Below are positions 10,851 through 22,497 of a DNA stretch of 64,000 bases, piece after piece (the first letter of the stretch is position 1; every line of letters begins with the position of its first letter). The notes below the pieces were generated by a model. It did no database searches, had not been told where the DNA came from, and saw nothing but the letters and a program-made list of their open reading frames with translations. A program made the position numbers and the translations under genes. This DNA comes from Owenia fusiformis (lineage: Eukaryota > Annelida > Polychaeta > Sabellida > Oweniidae): contig CAIIXF020000001.1 of NCBI GenBank assembly GCA_903813345.2, forward strand, positions 46,515,885 to 46,579,884. The letters run 5' to 3'.

Positions 10851-11670
10851 GTTGCACCACCGCAATTCCTCGGTCCCCGATTAATATGTTTGCACCATTG
10901 CAATGCGCTGGTCCCCAAGTGTTAATGTTGCACAACTGCAATACACTGGTCCCTAAGTAATATGTTTCCAACACTGCAATGCACTGGTCCTCAAGAGTTA
11001 TTGTTGCACCGCTGCAATACACAGGTCCCCAAGAGTTATTGTTACACAACTGCAATACACTGGTCCCCAAGTGTTATTGTTGCACCACTGCAATACACTG
11101 GTCCCCAAGTGTTATTGTTGCACCACTGCAATACACTGGTCCCCAAGTGTTATTGTTGCACCACTGCAATACACTGGTCCCCAAGTGTTATTGTTGCACC
11201 ACTGCAATACACTGGTCCCCAAGTGTTATTGTTGCACCACTGCAATACACTGGTCCCCAAGTGTTATTGTTACACCACTGCAATACACTGGTCCCCAAGT
11301 GTTATTGTTGCACCACTGCAATACACTGGTCCCCAAGTGTTATTGTTACACCACTGCAATAAAACACTTGGGGACCAGTGTAATTGCAGTCGTGCAACAA
11401 TAACCTCTCGAAGACCAGTGTATTGCAATTGTGCAACAATAATGCTTGGGGACCAGTGTATTGCAGTGGTGCAACAATAACATTTGGGACAATTTGTATT
11501 GCAGCGGTGCAACAATAACACTTTGAGACCAGTGTATTGCAGTGGTGCAAGAATATCACTTGGGGACCAGTGTATTGCAGTTGTGCAACAATAACACTCG
11601 GGGACAAGTGCATTACAGTGGTGCAACAATAAAGCTTGGGGACCAGTCTATTGCAGAGGTGCAACAATAA
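10851..11670. repeat. 38-bp minisatellite that inverts at its centre
   Basis: From 10851 to about 11360 a 38-bp unit (TGCAATACACTGGTCCCCAAG then TGTTATTGTTGCACCAC) repeats about 13 to 14 times in one orientation. The central copies (about 11050-11345) are almost identical, the outer ones diverged. At 11361 the array flips: the next 310 bp hold about eight more diverged copies as reverse complement (ACTTGGGGACCAGTGTATTGCAG). There is essentially no spacer at the turn, so the locus is a head-to-head palindrome able to form a long hairpin. Open frames across it are by-products of the periodicity. Confidence 0.92.
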
Positions 11671-11699
11671 CTGTAATATATCACCTCCCAAATCTCACT

Positions 11700-12457
11700 G
11701 TTCGTGTAAGTTGTAAATAATTAATAAACAATGCCGGCACTTTATCAATTATTAGCCTAATTTGCTTCTGGTCTATTGTGATTGCTAACAACTTTAATGC
11801 TGAGATAAGTGTTGTCCGGGGAGTTAAGATATGAATAATAACTTAAGGTGAAACATTTTCTGGTTTGCAGCTCTAAATGAGGTTTTAAAATAGAGTCCTA
11901 AATTTTGTGGATACACTGCTTCTTGGATGGGGAAGAGTGTGACGGTGTTTAATACGCTCGTTGCAAGGTAAGCTTTCCCTGGCACTTGTTTGTTTGTTTC
12001 ATGAGTGGAGAATGATCATTGTATCAATGATGGGCTTATAATACACTTGCAGTTGTCACGTGACAATTCGCCAAGTCTAGGACGAACTTTCTTTGCAAGG
12101 TGAGGAGTAGTGTAACATTTTATTATTTTCTAGTGAAATTTAATCAAGTTTGCTGAGCGTTTGGAGATGAAAAGTGGAAGTACCAACTAGAGTATTAATG
12201 ATCATAGTAATCAGATAAAAGAGCTTATTATCAATTTATGATAAATCTGATATCCTTTGGAACACTAATTGCTTCCACTCAAACATAAACTAAAGCTTTA
12301 TGTATTATAAATTAGACCATTGACGTATAGACTCAACAATGTTATATGGGAGTCCCGTGATCATTTACTGCATTCAACTTTAGGGAATAAACATCTAATC
12401 TATTCTTTACATTTATTATCACCATCGTCAACCCTTTCTAATGGTTTGATTTTGGAT
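11700..12457. other. Gene-free stretch
   Basis: No reading frame with recognisable content and no repeat clear enough to name. It separates the inverted minisatellite from the nested hairpins at 12.46-12.92 kb. Confidence 0.4.
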
Positions 12458-12665
12458 ATTCATAAAAAATGGTGTTCAAGATACACTACCCATGCAAATT
12501 ATTTTTGCATCTTGGAAGCCAGGCAGTATCTGTGTGATTTTATAAAAATTCGGATATGTTCTTCAGATATGAGCCCCCCCCCCCCCTAAATATTGGGTGC
12601 GGAGGTACGTTTATGCAAAAATAATTTGTATAGATAGTGTACCTTGAACACCATTTTTTATGAAT
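12458..12665. mobile_element. 208-bp palindromic element with 53-bp arms
   Basis: The left arm (12458-12510) and right arm (12613-12665) are inverted copies, with ATTCATAAAAAATGGTGTTC at the outer end and AAATTATTTTTGCAT at the inner end, differing at only a few sites. The loop holds a run of C. No target duplication was recognised. It overlaps the inverted repeat at 12588-12915, so two insertions may be nested. Confidence 0.7.
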
Positions 12666-12915
12666 GCTGGGGACTCAGTATTAAAAGGATAATTTCAAAA
12701 TATATAGGTCTGGGAAAGGTTTAAGGCACACTGCGTCGCTATAAAATGAATTGCGCTACTATTTTCACAATTGTATTGATATTTGGTGTCAAATACACAT
12801 ATCTTGGTATATTTGAAGTCCCAAAACGGCTTAGTTTCAGAAATATCCCAAATTTAAATTCAAAAATGACCGTTAGCTCCGCACCCTCCGCTCATTTGCT
12901 CCGCACCCAATATTT
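12588..12915. mobile_element. 328-bp segment with perfect 17-bp inverted termini
   Basis: AAATATTGGGTGCGGAG at 12588-12604 pairs exactly with its reverse complement at 12899-12915. The left terminus lies inside the loop of the palindrome at 12458-12665, which implies nesting or a composite origin. No coding content was recognised. Confidence 0.55.
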
Positions 12916-12995
12916 CCTACAGGCTCTGTCTGCATAGGGTGAACAATATGTCACTAATTTTTGGTGGTGACATAAAAATGAAACAAAAAAGTATG

Positions 12996-13905
12996 TACAC
13001 GTCGCACGAAACTGGGGACAATTAGCGTAACATTATGGCGTCAAAAAAAACAAAACAAAACAATGAGCAGTATAGGGCGCAAACAGCCTTACAACGTCAA
13101 AAACGACAAGCGTCACATTTTTTACAAGTTTAGTCAACCTAAAAATAAAATACTTTATCCTTATCTAATCATTACAAAATTTACAGGGTAGCGAGATCTC
13201 GAGGACAATATTTCTAAAATGTTTTTGAATTTTGAAAAACGGTCAAGAAATCCACTTGGGGCGTTAGTAAAAATTGATATGTATGGAATTTGTGGTAAAA
13301 AATCGATGCGTCACATTTTTTCAAGTCTCGAAAACCAGCTCTTATTTTGATATTATTTGCAAAATAAACAAACCGGTTATTGTTTTGTAAATTTCGCCAT
13401 GACAATATTGTGCAGTTAAATTTTCTTTCAAATCAGACCTAAATTAGAAGGTTAAATGAAGGTAAACTTATTGCTCGTCCCATTCGCCTTCAAAACCTTA
13501 CACAATTTTGAAAATTTTAAAAGCGTTCGTATAAGATAATTTGAAATGTAGCCGTTAAGCAATTGTGACGTCATAAATGCAAATGTTCCATTGAATAAAT
13601 TGTGAAATTTAAGTGGGATTTTGATCATTATTTCAAAAGTTATCTCAATTTCAACGAGCCCTGTAAGCGTAAAGTGTTACGTCTTACAGCGTATTTGACG
13701 ATGTCGGAGTATATTTAACTTTAAAAATGTGTTTGATCCCATTGGAATTTTGAAGGAAAAATAATTTCATTGAAATGCGAATAAAAAATACTTCAAAATG
13801 ATATGTAAAACACATAGTTGGCTTTTTAAATAAGGCAGAGATTAACGTTCAAAGCTGAGATAAGCCCGCATTTCCCGAATTGTCCCCAGGTCCGTGCACG
13901 TCATA
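12996..13905. mobile_element. Possible 0.9-kb inverted-repeat element
   Basis: About 28 bases around TACACGTCGCACG and CTGGGGACAATT at 12996-13023 recur, less perfectly, as reverse complement at about 13879-13905 (AATTGTCCCCAGG, then GCACGTCA). The interior is AT-rich and non-coding. The arms share the ten-base core GGGGACAATT but differ elsewhere, so this is weaker than the other elements here. Confidence 0.4.
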
Positions 13906-13909
13906 ATGA

Positions 13910-16540
13910 CGTTTTCGAAATATATATATTTCTTGTCAAAACCACAGCTATAATGGCTAATTATGAGGATTGGGGCGTTGCATATTTGTACAAGCATCAT
14001 CATTTAGAATTAATTTGGTATCTTATCAGACTTTGTTGTCTTGTTTTTAAATCGTCTTTTGGGCATACTCTCTCAATTTTTATGTCGCCACCTAACGCCG
14101 TGATTCTAAATGCCAATAACCTTTGAGTCATTGCAAATATAACAAAAAACATTTGTTTTACTTTTCATTCTCCTTTCCATCCTTCGGTCATTGTAAATAC
14201 CACTCCGGTAAGGAATACCCTTTAGATTTTTTGAATTGTCAATAGAATAACAAATTATTAAAATTTAGACAAATACAGCCCCGAGAAACGGCACCTAATT
14301 CGAACAAAATGTACCTTAAACAAATGAAATAACAAAATGATATAAAAATCAATTCTTATAATATGTCATCACAATTGATTTCAGTCGTGGATATTTGCTC
14401 CGAGATATAAAATGTTTTGTTAGATGGGCCGGGAGTAGACCTTTGAATCTGATAACCGCGATGACGTTAGCGTCGATGTCGAAATCCTAAAGGGACAGCT
14501 TGATTGCAGGTTATCAATTAATTAATCAACATTTTTGCCCTAAAAGTTCATCGAGAATATCACTGACTTGACAAAGTAATTGCAATTTAAAGTTTGAATT
14601 TGAGGAGGATCGAACATGAATGCCCTTTGGCAGAGTGTATTTTTGGTGATCGCCTCGTCTTTTTCTGAACAGAGAGCAAATTTCTAATTTTACCCACTGG
14701 CGGATCCAGAAGCTAACAAGGGTGGGGGGGGGGCAAAATTTCAATTCAGTGAAAAAGTTTGAAAATTGAAGGCCCATTTTTGTTGCATTGGCGGCCTAAA
14801 AAAGGCCAAATTAGCCCAAAATGGGGGTAGCGGGCCTCGTGCCCCCCCCCCCGATCGTTATATTTCATCGTCTTGACAGGGTACAGATGGATTGTCAACA
14901 GGGTGATGTGTAAATTCCAGATTTCAAACAGAGTGCAGCAGCAAAGTTTCTCTAATTGATGCCGTGAAGTTACTTTCATATATGCCAATCGAACATTTTA
15001 GCTCATTCACTCAGAAAGAGCAAGTCCAGCTATTAAAGGATATTTCAAAGATATTAGTTTGAACCTTATTACACTAATAGTGCAATATTGTAGTTTTATA
15101 GTTGTCAATGATGCTCTCAGGACCTATATAATGCCTTGTCTATTTGAATGAACTTAGGTAAATGCATTTAATTTAATACATTATCAATGGAACTGCGTTT
15201 TATCGGTTTTTATTTCATTCAAACATTTCACGACGGGATGATCTAAGCTTATTGGGAAAGCATTATTTTCCATTTCTATTGCACAATCGTTTATATTTTG
15301 CATAAAATAGATAAAGAATAGTACACATACTGTATATCTGTGTTTAAAAACAAAACCAGCTATTGTACAAAGTGACCCGAAAATACGGCCCATAAATAGA
15401 ACCCTCTGTAACCTGATTTCCTTTAATCAATTTGAGGGAATTACAGTAAACCAGAACTCCTCTCTAATTTTGAGACGTCTCCATGTGGACGCCTTTTCTG
15501 TCTCTTTTTAAATCTGTCAATAGGCTTCCCTTTTAGAATAACTCGAAATGTGAAAACCTGTCTATCTGAACACTTTTTGGTCGGTCTCAGTGACGTTCGG
15601 ATTAGACAGGTTTTATACTCTCCTTGCATTGGCACGGGTGAACTTAAAAGCTATAAAACAAACGTGTCTGCTTGTTTGGCAAAGAAAATGTAGCCAAAAG
15701 TTCAAAAATAAACGATGTAGTTGAAACATAATATTGATATATGGATTCAACACTTTTATATACTCAAGAAAAACAAAGATATTCTAAAAATAGTTTATTG
15801 CATTTTGGAGTCACCCTGTAATCCACATTAATAGCGTTGAGAAACGAAATTTAGAATTTGTCTTGCCAGTCTTCGGTTAAAACCACCATAGTCGGTGAGA
15901 ACATGATGTAAATAGCCCAATAAAATCCATAAAACAAGATATTATTCCTATAACTCACAGAAGAAATTAATTAATATCCTATTTTAACATGCAATGTGAC
16001 GATTTGTTTTAACATAAAAAAGGTATAGCAAAGTAAAATCGGAAACACGACGAAGAAAGCAATAAAATCATGAGTGCTCAAAGTAAGTCTGATGATTTCT
16101 AGTATAGCACATTCTGATATATACATCTATAGACACTATCTGTTTTGCATAGACGTGGACCTTCAAGCTTTTTTGATTTCAAATACTACAAATTTCAAAT
16201 ACTGTAAGCGGGTTGAAATCTCATAGCCGTAGGCAGCGGGGGTTCGGTGGGTTCGAACGAACCCCCGGTCAGGATTTCCCAAAATATCATTTTGCGGAAA
16301 AATGCATATAACAAGAAACATTTAATTACTGTGCTATTTGAAAACTGTATATGAGCAGTAAATGAATTGATATAAATGTTATGGTGAACACGAGAGCCTT
16401 ATTTTGTTAAAAACATGTCATAGTGAAGTTACACTTCCCTCAAATCGTTTGGCAACCTTAGGCACGGGAGATTTAATTTTGGCAAGACCCCGGAGCATGA
16501 GATTCTACATTTAGAAATAACAATAATTTCGAACAATTAA
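13910..16540. other. Gene-free stretch with fragments of G-run repeats
   Basis: I see no supported gene. The segment at about 14700-14855 starts TGGCGGATCCAGAAG, has long G and C runs at both ends and resembles the G-run MITE family found more completely at 41345-41553. A second fragment with GAACCCCCGGTCAGGATTT lies at about 16230-16280. Short open frames at 14.5-15.6 kb (minus) show no recognisable domain. Confidence 0.4.
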
Positions 16541-16545
16541 CTTAA

Positions 16546-17373
16546 AGGCCCCGTGTAAAGTTTAAACCACTTTGGCTTATATTGTGGTCTTACCCAATGT
16601 TATCAAAGTGTGATATGTGAAACTTTTTTTTAAATTTCAAAAAGTGGTTTTTGATAGACTTTTTGTTCCAAAATTTGTGAATTTATTTAAAACCAACTTT
16701 TAGAGGTCACTCATATCTTCTAATTAGCCACAATTCATACCAATGCATAGCATTCATCCTCCCATGTTTTTTGCCGAAAAAATTAAGAAAATCGGTTGAA
16801 AAACAAGCGAAAAATGAACTTATCAGTGCATGAAAATGGTTCTGAGAAAAATGCATTTCAAAATTTTAGTTCTCATAGAAACCAATGGTACAATGATATC
16901 TAAAACATAATTTATTCTTCCTTTTAACCTGGTTAGACAATCAACATTGGTTTTTATGAAAATCAAGCATATTTAGAAAAGATTGACATCGAAAAAAAAT
17001 TCAATTTTTTTCAAAAAGTTTTTGTTACCTTAGTGACATCACTAATGTTTCAAAATATTTTTGATAAGCTAAAACATTGAAGTGGCCCATTAAATATGAC
17101 AATTTATTATTGAAATAGTGTGTCTTTTGTTCAATCTTTGCATTGGTGTTTAAATGATAATCTTTTTTGAAATGCATTAAGAAATATTTGATGATTAAGA
17201 AATTTCAACTTTTTTGAAAAATGGCGGGAAATTTGAATATTTGGGAAATGAAATGCTCACAACTTTTTTTTCAAAAAAGAATTTTTGTTCAAAAATCTCT
17301 AAAATCACTTTTTAAGTCCTGACAAATAGTAAATGAATGATAAAAAAATATTTTCAAACTTTAGACGGGGACT
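16546..17373. mobile_element. 828-bp TTAA-flanked non-autonomous transposon
   Basis: TTAA lies directly on both sides (16542-16545 and 17374-17377). The termini are inverted: AGGCCCCGTGTAAAGTTT on the left against AGTCCCCGTCTAAAGTTTG on the right (reverse complement). TTAA duplication is the hallmark of piggyBac and Kolobok insertions. The interior is AT-rich with no transposase frame, so it is non-autonomous. Confidence 0.75.
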
Positions 17374-17377
17374 TTAA

Positions 17378-18243
17378 AGGCTGCTTCTTCTCGGACAAAA
17401 TAACCCATCTTGGGCAATGGCTAAATCAGTGCTTTGAAGGAATTTTGTTTTAAGCCAGTTCTGGTCCAATACGAAGTTATTGAAGGTTATCGAAAACAAT
17501 GCAGACATTTTTACAACATTGACAAAAAAATATCTGGAATAGTCGTAATATTGATGAAACACATGTTCTTTCAAATGTGTAGGCCTACATCATTCTCGTT
17601 TTATTTCAATTAAAATTTAAAATATTTCTTGGGACGTCCCTGGGGCTGGCAAGTCCCCGAAACCAATGCAATTGCGTTAAATAATTAAAAACGTTGCGAA
17701 ATGAATTACTGTATTTAAAAGCGTAATCATTTATAAACACAAGCATTTGTTCACATTTATTCATCCTTTCATTTGTTCAGTATTTATTTACCCATCACTT
17801 TCCCAAAGAAAAATCAATCATTGCAAAAAATGATTTTGTTTTTTTCAGATACACTCCATTCATCTAAGAGATTGTATAGAATTCAAATTGTTATCGTTCC
17901 AGTTAACTTGCTCTCCATTTTTATGTTAATGTCATGATATGTTTAGCGAATAAATTACATAATAAAAAACATTGAAAATCATATGGTATTAATCTTCAAA
18001 TAATGAAGGCCTAATTTGTTATCAAGCCGTCTGAACTTTTACAATATACGTTTAATATTCGAACAGTCGCTTGTATTTAATATATATGATTTGTATCCAC
18101 CAAAACGTATTATCAGGAGTTGATCTGCTTCGGGGGACTAACGACTGAGCTCTGAGGACGTCCAAAGAAATATTTTTAACTTTTTAAAACAATACAACCG
18201 AGACCCACTTATCTGAATAATAGATATTTTCATCAGTAATACC
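17378..18243. other. Gene-free stretch
   Basis: AT-rich and without a recognisable gene; the short minus-strand frame at 17374-17574 has no domain and overlaps the edge of the TTAA element. No repeat could be named. Confidence 0.4.
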
Positions 18244-19695
18244 ATCCCAGCCTTTCAGTAGGTGATGTAGGTTCGAACCTAAAGCGAACCTAAAAGTGAA
18301 TCCCACAATTTGCTGACTACCTAAACGAACCTACAAAAAGTAGGTTCGCTTTAGGTTCGAACCTAATCTACCTAAAACACTTTAAAACTTGTAGGTAGTT
18401 TTAGGTTCGAACCCAAAGCGAACCTAAAAAACATAGTCATTCTTCAAGAGTTACCTAAAGCGAACCTAAAAATCTTAAATCTACCTAAAACACTTCAAAC
18501 TTGTAGGTAGTTTTAGGTTCGAACCCAAAGCTACCTAAAGCTACCTAAAGCAAACCTACAAAACAGAAGTTCTGTCACAGCCACTAGGGGCGCTGATAGC
18601 AGGAAGTATCAATGCATTGTGGGTATAATATTCAAACTAAAATCAGTTAGACAGGAAATTTGAAAATAGCCAGGAAAATGGGGAAATATGCTGAAATGAC
18701 CATCACATCAGTGCTCATTTACAAAGTACATGTAAGTAAGTGTACAAATGATCAATCAATATATTATTTTAACCTCTTGAATACCCAGAATGACGGATAT
18801 ATCTGTCACAGAATTTTTCACTAAAACTGCTCTAACTTTGGCAATTTTTATCCAATCTTCACAAATGATGTTTTAAAATGAATGTAATGGGTCTATGTTT
18901 ACTATTCTTATGAAATCAAACATCAACTGTTGTGTTTTTAGATGTAAATATCAAAAAAACTGGCAAAAAATAAACAATACTCTGGTTTCAAACCCTTTTT
19001 AGAGGCTGGTATTCAAGAGGTTAAGTGCTATAAAAGCATGCAATTATAAAATAGGAGGAATTTTAAATAAATGTACCTGAGTGAGAAACTAAGCATCAAA
19101 ATGTGTGAGAAATAAATAAACAGTTGACATATAGCCTATACAGTTCACAAGTTTGTAGGGTCCAGACACCTGGCTACCTCCAAAGGCCAGCTTAGGACCA
19201 TCATTGTAAATAAATGTACTTGCGTGAGAATATATGCATCAAAATGTGTGAGAAATATATAAACAGTTCAAATCAACAAATCAAGTCACCCAGCTGCTGG
19301 GTGGTCTAAAGCCAACCCAGCCCTTGGAAGTATTTACCTAATGCGAACCTACGTAGGTTCGCTTTAGGTAGTTTTAGGTTCACTTTAGGCGATGTTCAAA
19401 TATGCTAATTAGATTCAGGTTCGCTTTAGGTGACCACCTAAAGTGAACCTATAATTACCTAGAGCGAACCTATAATTACCTAAAAAACCTACCTAGGTTC
19501 GCTTTAGGTAGTTTTAGGTAGTTATAGGTTCGCTTTAGGTGATCACCTAAAGTAAACCTAGACCTAATTAGCATATTTGAACATCGCCTAAAGCGAACCT
19601 ACCAATGGAGTTTTTATATGGGGAACTACCTAAAGCGAACCTAGAAATCCTAGTTAAATATATCACCTAAAGCGAACCTACTGAAAGGCTGGGAT
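18244..19695. mobile_element. 1,452-bp DNA element with perfect 20-bp termini and GAACCTA subterminal arrays
   Basis: The first 20 bases, ATCCCAGCCTTTCAGTAGGT, are exactly reverse-complemented at the right end. ACC flanks both sides (18241-18243 and 19696-19698), consistent with a 3-bp target duplication, although ATACC with a two-base offset is an alternative reading. About 320 bp at the left and 370 bp at the right are packed with the motif AGCGAACCTA / TAGGTTCGCT in both orientations, including a near-perfect internal palindrome at about 19380-19600 around GCTAATTAG. The centre is unrelated sequence holding a nested TTAA MITE and a direct duplication (19063-19130 against 19206-19270). No transposase is seen. 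The dense subterminal motif looks like a transposase-binding array, which is inference. Confidence 0.8.
18773..19020. mobile_element. 248-bp TTAA MITE nested in the GAACCTA element
   Basis: TTAA flanks both sides (18769-18772 and 19021-19024) and the termini CCTCTTGAATACC / GGTATTCAAGAGG are perfect inverted repeats of 13 bp. This is a piggyBac- or Kolobok-type non-autonomous insertion that landed inside an older element. The interior is non-coding. Confidence 0.82.
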
Positions 19696-19699
19696 ACCT

Positions 19700-20345
19700 G
19701 CCAACCTACCGTATTTTACGGGAATCTACCGTAAAATTTTCGTTTTTCCGTAAAAACCATTTTACTATTTTCCCGTAAAAACGACCGTAAAAAATCTACC
19801 GCAGTTTTACCAAAATCTACCGTAAAATATTTTATTATAATTCGATTTTTTCTATAAGAACGGCAGTGTTCAACTACCACATGTTCTACTGTAGTTATAA
19901 AACACTGAAATGTTCAAATTGTTAGTCTGTTTATGAAAGAGTTCCATGAATGCTGTGTTAGAAAAACATACTTAATTATTTGTTCATTGAAGTGTGTCAA
20001 AATCTACGCGAAATCAGTTTTTTAATCTACTGCAAAAAGTACTGCATTTTTTCAAAATGTACCGCAAAAACTACCGCATTTTTTTAATCTACCGTAAAAC
20101 TAGGTCGCATTTTTCAAAATCTTCCGCAAAACTACAGTTTTTTCAAAAATCTACCGCAAAAACTTCATCATTTTTTCAAAATATACCGTAAAACTACCGC
20201 ATTTTTCAAAATCTTCCGCAAAACTACCGTTTTTTTTAATTCTACCGCAAAAACGACCATATTTTTTTTAAACTCTACTGGAAAACGACCGTATTTTATG
20301 AAATCTTCCACAAAACTACAGTTTTTCAGAAATTTATTGCATTAT
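19700..20345. repeat. Degenerate CTACCG-type tandem tract
   Basis: Phrases such as TCTACCGCAAAA, ACTACCGTATTTTT and TTTTTCAAAATCT recur about every 35-40 bp for roughly 650 bp, with many substitutions. It begins immediately after the GAACCTA element. The apparent plus-strand frame at 19994-20191 is a product of the periodicity. It ends in a G run, then a GAACCCCCGGTCACCAAATC phrase shared with the fragment near 16.25 kb. Confidence 0.75.
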
Positions 20346-20429
20346 TTGAGGAACCCTAATGAAGGGGGGGGGATTTGTGAATAACATAAAAATAGAACCC
20401 CCGGTCACCAAATCCTGGCTACGCCACTG

Positions 20430-21605
20430 AATCTAAATAAAAAGTCGAGTCAGAGACATAGATCAAAAACAGGGCAGGCATATTCGAATTTCGAAAAACA
20501 TCATCATCATCTCACTAATAGTTTTAGGGTAAGGCATTGTCCTTCATTCAGCCTTCGGGTATTTGGAAGCTTCAAATCAGAATGTTAGCCCATCGACTCG
20601 GCAAGGTAGACTAATGGCACTTGAAATCACGGTCAGTAATGATTGATTCAAGCTCTTCTACTGTTTTGGATGGCACTCTGGGGACAATGTGGTCTGAATC
20701 AACAGACTAATGATTCTAACAGAATGGTGCTTCGGAAGACACTCCAAATTAGTTCCAATACAATGGCCAACAGCACTTGTCTAGAACAGGATCGTGATCC
20801 ATTGTCTGTTGTCTGCCAAGCGTGTAACATGCTTGCCCAGATCTCAATCTCAAGAGAAATATGAAATGAGATTCCCAAATACAATAACCCTCAAAATATT
20901 AAAAATCGAGATGAAAGTTCTTTCAAGGATGAAGAAATGAATTTCTTAGTAGGTTCTTTCAAGTTCGCACATTTCGTGAATCGTTAATTGAAGCATGCCT
21001 TGTGATATATAGCATTTCTATACAATTAATCACATTTAATGTTAAAACGTTGATGGTAATGGCAAGAGTCTCTCGCATGGATAATACAAAATTGCTGCCA
21101 ACTTTTTGGGCCACTCTGTAAAACAATACCCGACGTACACTTTTAGTGCAACAGCATAATGACACTTTGGAACATTTCAATTCGATATTTTACTGCCTAA
21201 TTCACCTGATTGGAATCTGCTGAGAATTTTTCCCTCAAATATGCATACAAACTTTGTTCAGAAAATAATAACTAGCTGGTTATGTTATGCTGAAAGGAAA
21301 ATTATTATCAGCTGATGAGAATTAACTAAGTGGACTAGAGTATATTCGCATATCTGTTAAGTCTGCTAATGACATAATTGTTAACCTGGAGGGATGTTAA
21401 ATATTGTAAATCATCTCAGACCCGGATATTATTATACCATCGAACGAAGTTCAGGGGATAAAGGCACATTCCATCCGTACGTCTGTACGTCCGACTGTCT
21501 GTGCGGGCAATAACTGAAATACCGTTCACCCAATATCGTTTATATTTCATATTTTATGCCCCATTGGACGACAAGTTCAATCATGGGCAGTAGGTACCCC
21601 AAAAC
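20430..21605. other. Gene-free stretch; fragment with GTACGTCTGTACGTCC near its end
   Basis: No supported gene. At about 21430-21540 the phrase CGAACGAAGTTCAGGGGATA precedes a run of GTACGTCTGTACGTCC and CTGTCTGTGCGG. A similar arrangement (AACGAAGTTTGG, GGATATAGTG, then TCTG/TCCATCCG tetranucleotides) occurs at about 44010-44100, so both belong to one dispersed repeat family. Confidence 0.45.
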
Positions 21606-21607
21606 AA

Positions 21608-21770
21608 TGTGCAATCTGGATTGTTGCAATCTAACAATGTGAAAGTTAACATTGCCAAGCATCTCCTCTCAGAATGGCAACAATCTTAGCAATGTTGCAA
21701 TGTGCAGATTGTTGCAATGTGTGCAATCTGCAATATGAATATTGTTGCAATGTGGATTGTGCAATGTTAA
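21608..21770 (-). repeat. Inverted fragment of the 109-bp satellite
   Basis: This segment (GCAATGTGCAGATTGTTGCAATGTGTGCAATCTGCA and neighbouring phrases, with CTCTCAGAATGGCAACAATC) is the reverse complement of the unit that forms the array at 24575-26520. It holds about one and a half units. The flanking GTAGGTACCCC just left of it is echoed in reverse by GAGGTACCCTATTGG right of the main array (about 26630), so the pair may be the two ends of one 5-kb element. Confidence 0.8.
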
Positions 21771-22248
21771 AAATTGATATTATTATACGATATACACAAT
21801 CTTTGTAATAGTAAACTATTTAGATGGTTCCTCAATAGCAAATTTAATGTGCAATATAATGTGTACACTATTGGAGTCAGCTTAAGATTGGTGCAAGAAT
21901 TTTAAATCTTTTATTATGAACGTGCTGAAATATAGTTTTAATTACTTTCATTACTTTGTTTATTTTTTTAAGAACTCTCTCTTTTGAAGTGGGAGAGTTG
22001 TATGTAGTCCCCATGCTTTGCTTCATCGTATCATATGTTGTTAATGAGATGCTGTTTCATGTGCAGTCTCTCCCCAAAGTGATATCTGCTCATTAAGAAG
22101 AAATTAAATACTGTTCAAGATAATGAATATTAATTAACATGGCCAATACAGAGCCAGTTGGAGTTACAGTGAAATGTAAACTTATTCATCCATATATCAT
22201 AGGTGTTAGTTGAAATGAAGTCAATGTAAACATGTTCATATTTCTAAG

Positions 22249-22497
22249 TTGAAGGTTATAACATATCCAGGAAAAACAGTATATCTTTCACGATTCCTAT
22301 CATCATACAGCAGACAATTTGAGAGGCATGATGCCATTGCTGCATTTGATGATCTGGAAGCCCTTGGGTTGGGCAAGAAAGAATTATCCGCAGTTGTCTT
22401 CAGCAAAGCAAATGCTGACATCATGACTGGTGAGGAATTGTTAGATTTTTCTGACAGTTTGGCCAAGATTGATGGCAAACTCACAACATATGTTTAA
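22249..22497 (+). pseudogene. Unrecognised coding-like fragment
   Basis: An open frame of 82 codons ends in TAA at 22497. It has no usable ATG near its start (it opens on TTG after a CTAAG that could be a splice acceptor). The predicted chain is well mixed in composition, with SRFLSSYSRQFERHDAIAAF followed by a Leu/Gly-rich stretch, unlike the surrounding AT-rich noise. I do not recognise the family. It lies inside the satellite-bounded region, so it may be a remnant of a transposon gene or a stray exon. Confidence 0.3.

Noticed and set aside
10851-11670. Possible CRISPR-like array of regular repeats
   Set aside because: There are no unique spacers between the repeats, the DNA is eukaryotic, and the array inverts at its centre.
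10816-11691. Open frames of 84-172 codons across the 38-bp minisatellite
   Set aside because: The unit is not a multiple of three, so the frames rotate through the repeat and merely lack stops. The composition follows the repeat, not a protein.
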